29,675 nt of DNA, taken from JAWLFY01 sp964462125 (GTDB lineage: Bacteria; Planctomycetota; Planctomycetia; Pirellulales; Pirellulaceae). The first letter of the stretch is position 1. Every line of letters begins with the position of its first letter. The position numbers and the translations under genes are program-made. The DNA lies in contig CAYWXT010000039.1 in NCBI GenBank assembly GCA_964462125.1, positions 1 to 29,675 of the forward strand, given 5' to 3'. The notes beneath the pieces were generated by a model. It saw nothing but the letters and a program-made list of their open reading frames with translations. It was not told the DNA's origin and made no database searches. Positions 24,921-29,675 of the stretch are shown here, piece by piece.

Positions 24921-24949
24921 AAACAAAACCCGGAGCCTCCATCGGCTCC
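24921..24949 (-). terminator. Possible Rho-independent terminator of the SF1 helicase gene
   Basis: On the minus strand a perfect 6-bp stem GGAGCC/GGCTCC (24949-24944 with 24937-24932, 6-base loop) is followed directly by GGGTTTTGTTTG. It lies about 110 bp past the helicase stop and just ahead of the exported-protein gene. The T-tract is interrupted, so strength is doubtful. Confidence 0.4.
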
Positions 24950-25056
24950 AGCATCATACCGCGGCCAATCACAGAAAGCACAACAATTCCGCCCCCCAAC
25001 ACCCCGAGCGAAGCCCCGTAGCCGAAGTCGCGGCGAAGCGGACTTTCCAACCGAAC

Positions 25057-27045
25057 CTAGCCCTGATCAAACTCGAACACGCTCTGGTACGCCCCGCACG
25101 ACTCGAAGTGGTCGAGCAGTTGCGCGTAAAAAGGGTTTCCTCCCAAGGTGGCGCTGTCGCCGACGACGATCAGTTTGCGACGGGCGCGGGTCAAGGCGAC
25201 GTTGGACCGCCGCGTGTCGGCAAGAAACCCGATCTCGCCGGTGGGGTTACTCCGCACCATGGTCAGTAGCACGACTTCCTTCTCACGGCCCTGAAAGCCG
25301 TCGACCGTATCGATCTCTAGATCACGCAGATCGATCTCGGATCGCAAACGGCGGACCTGCGCCGCATAGGGAGCGATGATCGCGATCTGCTCTGGGGCGA
25401 CGCCCGAATCGAGCAACTCATCGACCAACTGCCCGATCAGTCGAGCCTCCTGGACGTTTAACTTGCTCATCCCGTCCGGTTCGAGTTCCTCCTCATACCC
25501 CGCGCCGGCCGTATCGATCAACAGCAACGGGAAATCGGTCAGCGGTGTCTGATCCACGTTCGGAAGATCACACAGTCGATGCGACGCGACCGACGCATCG
25601 GCGATGAGAGAGCCGTCATAGAAGGTTTCCGACGAGAACCGCATGATCAACTCGTGCATCCGGTACTGGACCGTGAGCCGTCGAAAGACATCCTCCCCTT
25701 CGCGGCGGACGAGCCGTTCCATCAACGAGCATCGCATCCCCTCGGCCGCCGCCTGTTCGCTCAGCACCGTGGGCGGCAACTGGCAGTGATCGCCGGCCAG
25801 AACCAGCCGGTCGCCGCGGAGGACCGCCTGCCAGACCCCCGGCTCGGTGCATTGGCACGCCTCGTCCATGGCGACCAGATCGAATTCGCGATCCCCCAGC
25901 AGGTCTTCATCGATCGTGGTGGTGGTGCAGATCACGTCCGCTCCGTCGAGTACGCCGCGGACAATCGAACGCTCCAGCCGCCGGATCTCACCCCGCAACC
26001 GCCCCGCTTCGGCGAAATATTCCCCCCGCCGACGGCGGTTGTCACGACTTCGAGGCGGCCGCGCCGCGGCACGCATCAATTCCTCCACCTCCCGCCGCAT
26101 CTCGCGAATCACGCCGTTCGAAGGATCGCGGTCGACCAGCTCGTCGAGCGTGTGCCCCCGCAAGCCTTCAAAGACACGTGCCGGATGCCCCACGCGGAGG
26201 ACGTTCGGCAGCGCCCCGACCAACCGTTCGAGCAGATTGTCCACCGCCGTGTTGCTCGGAGCGCACGCCAACACCCGCTCCCCGCGGCGGACCGCTTGGA
26301 TGATCACTTCCGCCAATGTCGTCGTTTTGCCGGTCCCCGGCGGACCATGCAAGACCGCCACGTCGCGGGCGGCCAGGGCGAACCGCACCGCCTCCTGCTG
26401 CGGCCGGTTCAACAAGGTCTCACAGTCGATTTGGGGCAGGTGATCAAATCCCAGGGGACGGTGGCCCAGCAGCACATCGCGCAGTTTTCCCATCCGACCG
26501 GTCGCCACCCGGGAGCGGGCCATCGCGGAAAGCTGCCGCCGCCGCGTCGTCTCATCCGGTGACAAGTCGAGCCGAAAGCGGTGCTCGTCACTCTCCGGCC
26601 ACCGCTCGGTCGCCACCTGCAACTTCTCCCGCGTGCGGCGGCTGACCACCCCCGCCACCCCCTCGTCCCGAGCGTCTTCGTCGTCAGAGATCACCACCGG
26701 AGAGCCGACCTTCAACCGGTTCATCGGCAGCGCGCCCCCTTCGATCTTGGCGAAGTCCAACAGCAACCGGCCTGCCAACCCGGTGGTGTGGTCCACCATT
26801 CGCATCCGGACTAGCGTTTCACCAGTCTTTTCCGCGTCCTCCCGAGAACGAATCTGGCGCCGCTGCGCCAGCCGTACCCGCTCGGCCTCGCTCTCCAAAT
26901 CGAGCCAACGCTCCAGCCGGTCAAAGTAGGTGTCGGTGTCGGTGACCACTTCCTCGCTGGACAATCCCGCAGCGAACCCCTCAGGATGCTTCTTGGGGGA
27001 CGTGCGGGAACGCTTGCGGTGGGAGGAACGCGAAGAAGGGGACAT
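25057..27045 (-). CDS. IGHMBP2/Upf1-type superfamily 1B helicase (AAA domain protein)
   Basis: A 662-residue superfamily 1 helicase whose motifs are all intact: Walker A GPPGTGKT (234-241), APSNTAVDNL (262-271), Walker B DEAC (394-397), GDHCQLPP (418-425), QYRMH (460-464), VDGFQGREKE (581-590) and NVALTRAR (615-622). The N-terminal 200 residues form a beta-rich accessory part like that before the helicase core in IGHMBP2, preceded by a basic tail (about 5-20). Relatives unwind RNA or DNA 5' to 3'; which is used here cannot be told. It is divergent from thrS across 315 bp. No Shine-Dalgarno site precedes the ATG. It is not related to the AddA-like helicase beyond the superfamily. Confidence 0.88.
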   Translation of the reverse strand: MSPSSRSSHRKRSRTSPKKHPEGFAAGLSSEEVVTDTDTYFDRLERWLDLESEAERVRLAQRRQIRSREDAEKTGETLVRMRMVDHTTGLAGRLLLDFAKIEGGALPMNRLKVGSPVVISDDEDARDEGVAGVVSRRTREKLQVATERWPESDEHRFRLDLSPDETTRRRQLSAMARSRVATGRMGKLRDVLLGHRPLGFDHLPQIDCETLLNRPQQEAVRFALAARDVAVLHGPPGTGKTTTLAEVIIQAVRRGERVLACAPSNTAVDNLLERLVGALPNVLRVGHPARVFEGLRGHTLDELVDRDPSNGVIREMRREVEELMRAAARPPRSRDNRRRRGEYFAEAGRLRGEIRRLERSIVRGVLDGADVICTTTTIDEDLLGDREFDLVAMDEACQCTEPGVWQAVLRGDRLVLAGDHCQLPPTVLSEQAAAEGMRCSLMERLVRREGEDVFRRLTVQYRMHELIMRFSSETFYDGSLIADASVASHRLCDLPNVDQTPLTDFPLLLIDTAGAGYEEELEPDGMSKLNVQEARLIGQLVDELLDSGVAPEQIAIIAPYAAQVRRLRSEIDLRDLEIDTVDGFQGREKEVVLLTMVRSNPTGEIGFLADTRRSNVALTRARRKLIVVGDSATLGGNPFYAQLLDHFESCGAYQSVFEFDQG

Positions 27046-27114
27046 GATGGCGGGCCGGGACTCATGGCGTGGGAAGGATCGAGTCGTCTATCGCAACTGA
27101 GAATGAGGGTCGCC

Positions 27115-27141
27115 GCCGCACGGTTCGCGCCGTGGCGTTAC
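27115..27141 (+). repeat. Third, diverged copy of the 27-bp element
   Basis: It matches the copies at 2714 and 2752 at 24 of 27 positions. Substitutions change the stem core to ACGGTTCGCGCCGT, which still pairs ACGG with CCGT. It is followed by TTAC, as in the second copy. Confidence 0.6.
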
Positions 27142-27177
27142 AAAGCGGACGGCATCGGGCGAGCGCAGTCGGATCCA

Positions 27178-27196
27178 GGTTTTCCGACAGAGCCTA
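27178..27196 (-). repeat. Short dispersed element (copy 2)
   Basis: The minus strand reads TAGGCTCTGTCGGAAAACC, matching 17 of 19 bases at 7021-7039. It lies 36 bp from the 27-bp element. Confidence 0.4.
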
Positions 27197-27360
27197 AATG
27201 ATCTTACGACTTGTGCGATCCGCGTCCATCGGCAGGTGGGATTGACGGTCACGCCCTGCCGACATCATTCTTGCCATACGAAAGCCTGGCCAGCCGCCGG
27301 GAGGACTCGCGCCCCCGTATCGTGCGAGCAATCCAACTCCATCAAGCCGATCGATCCTCC

Positions 27361-29571
<2,211 letters not shown>

Positions 29572-29585
29572 CAGTGCCGATCTTC

Positions 29586-29600
29586 GACCCCTCCGGGGTC
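29586..29600 (+). repeat. Hairpin downstream of thrS
   Basis: A perfect 6-bp stem, GACCCC-TCC-GGGGTC, begins 14 bp after the thrS stop. There is no T-tract, so termination would need another signal. Confidence 0.5.
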
Positions 29601-29626
29601 GGCAGCGCGCGTGGGCGCGCCGCGTT

Positions 29627-29652
29627 CCGGCGGTGCGCTGCGCGACCGCCGG
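29627..29652 (+). repeat. Long GC-rich inverted repeat near the window end
   Basis: A perfect 8-bp stem, CCGGCGGT (29627-29634) with ACCGCCGG (29645-29652), encloses a 10-base loop GCGCTGCGCG. With the GCGC-rich stretch at 29603-29622 it resembles the GC-rich intergenic hairpins common in planctomycetes (family link is inference). Confidence 0.6.
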
Positions 29653-29675
29653 CTACCATCTTGAAACCCCTTCGG

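Larger units (their letters stand above)
27046..27360. other. Intergenic region between divergent helicase and thrS genes
   Basis: 315 bp with two repeated elements (27115-27141 and 27178-27196) and no convincing gene or T-box. The frame upstream of thrS stays open from 27211, but those 50 codons do not belong to the synthetase. Promoters for both genes should lie here; none is clear. Confidence 0.6.

Noticed and set aside
27046..27360. T-box leader ahead of thrS
   Set aside because: No T-box consensus or terminator/antiterminator pair is seen, and T-boxes are mainly found in Firmicutes and relatives.

Overview
The window is GC-rich, densely packed chromosomal DNA that reads like a planctomycete, most likely from the Pirellulaceae (inference). 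The reasons are the GlmU-like nucleotidyltransferase of the alternative family, SEC-C and thin zinc-ribbon proteins, a YjhG-type dehydratase, many genes without clear Shine-Dalgarno sites, GTG/TTG starts, and short repeated GC-rich intergenic elements. No rRNA, tRNA, CRISPR array, transposase or phage gene is seen. Most genes are housekeeping or hypothetical.

Layout. 1-2684 (+): the 3' end of a GlmU-like sugar nucleotidyltransferase, argC (arginine synthesis) and a CPBP-family membrane protease. 2685-2779: a convergent gap filled by a directly repeated 27-bp element. 2780-5295 (-): a tight eno / membrane protein / tmk operon. 5430-7023 (+): ribE (riboflavin synthase) followed by rsmA (16S rRNA dimethyltransferase). 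7050-9032 (-): a YjhG/YagF-type sugar-acid dehydratase, convergent with rsmA.

9351-10670 (+): a small degenerate receiver-domain protein and a FeeM-like N-acyltransferase. 10673-16588 (-): a flippase-like membrane protein, a 96-bp tandem repeat, a SEC-C/TPR-like protein, ribD and a secreted protein of unknown role. 16838-24047 (+): three genes joined by 4-bp stop/start overlaps, namely a zinc-ribbon/transmembrane/acidic-repeat protein, an AddB-like PD-(D/E)XK nuclease and an AddA-like UvrD helicase. Between them the last two keep one helicase motor and one nuclease. 24099-27045 (-): a secreted coiled-coil-type protein and an IGHMBP2/Upf1-type SF1 helicase. 27361-29571 (+): thrS with an unusual insertion in its catalytic domain, followed by hairpins up to the window edge.

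The most interesting parts are the zinc-ribbon/AddB-like/AddA-like operon with its reduced domain set, the pseudo-receiver next to a FeeM-type acyltransferase, the 16-bp tandem array ahead of the SEC-C gene, and two short dispersed intergenic elements shared between distant gaps. I see no clearly new defence or mobile system. All family assignments come from motif reading, not database searches.
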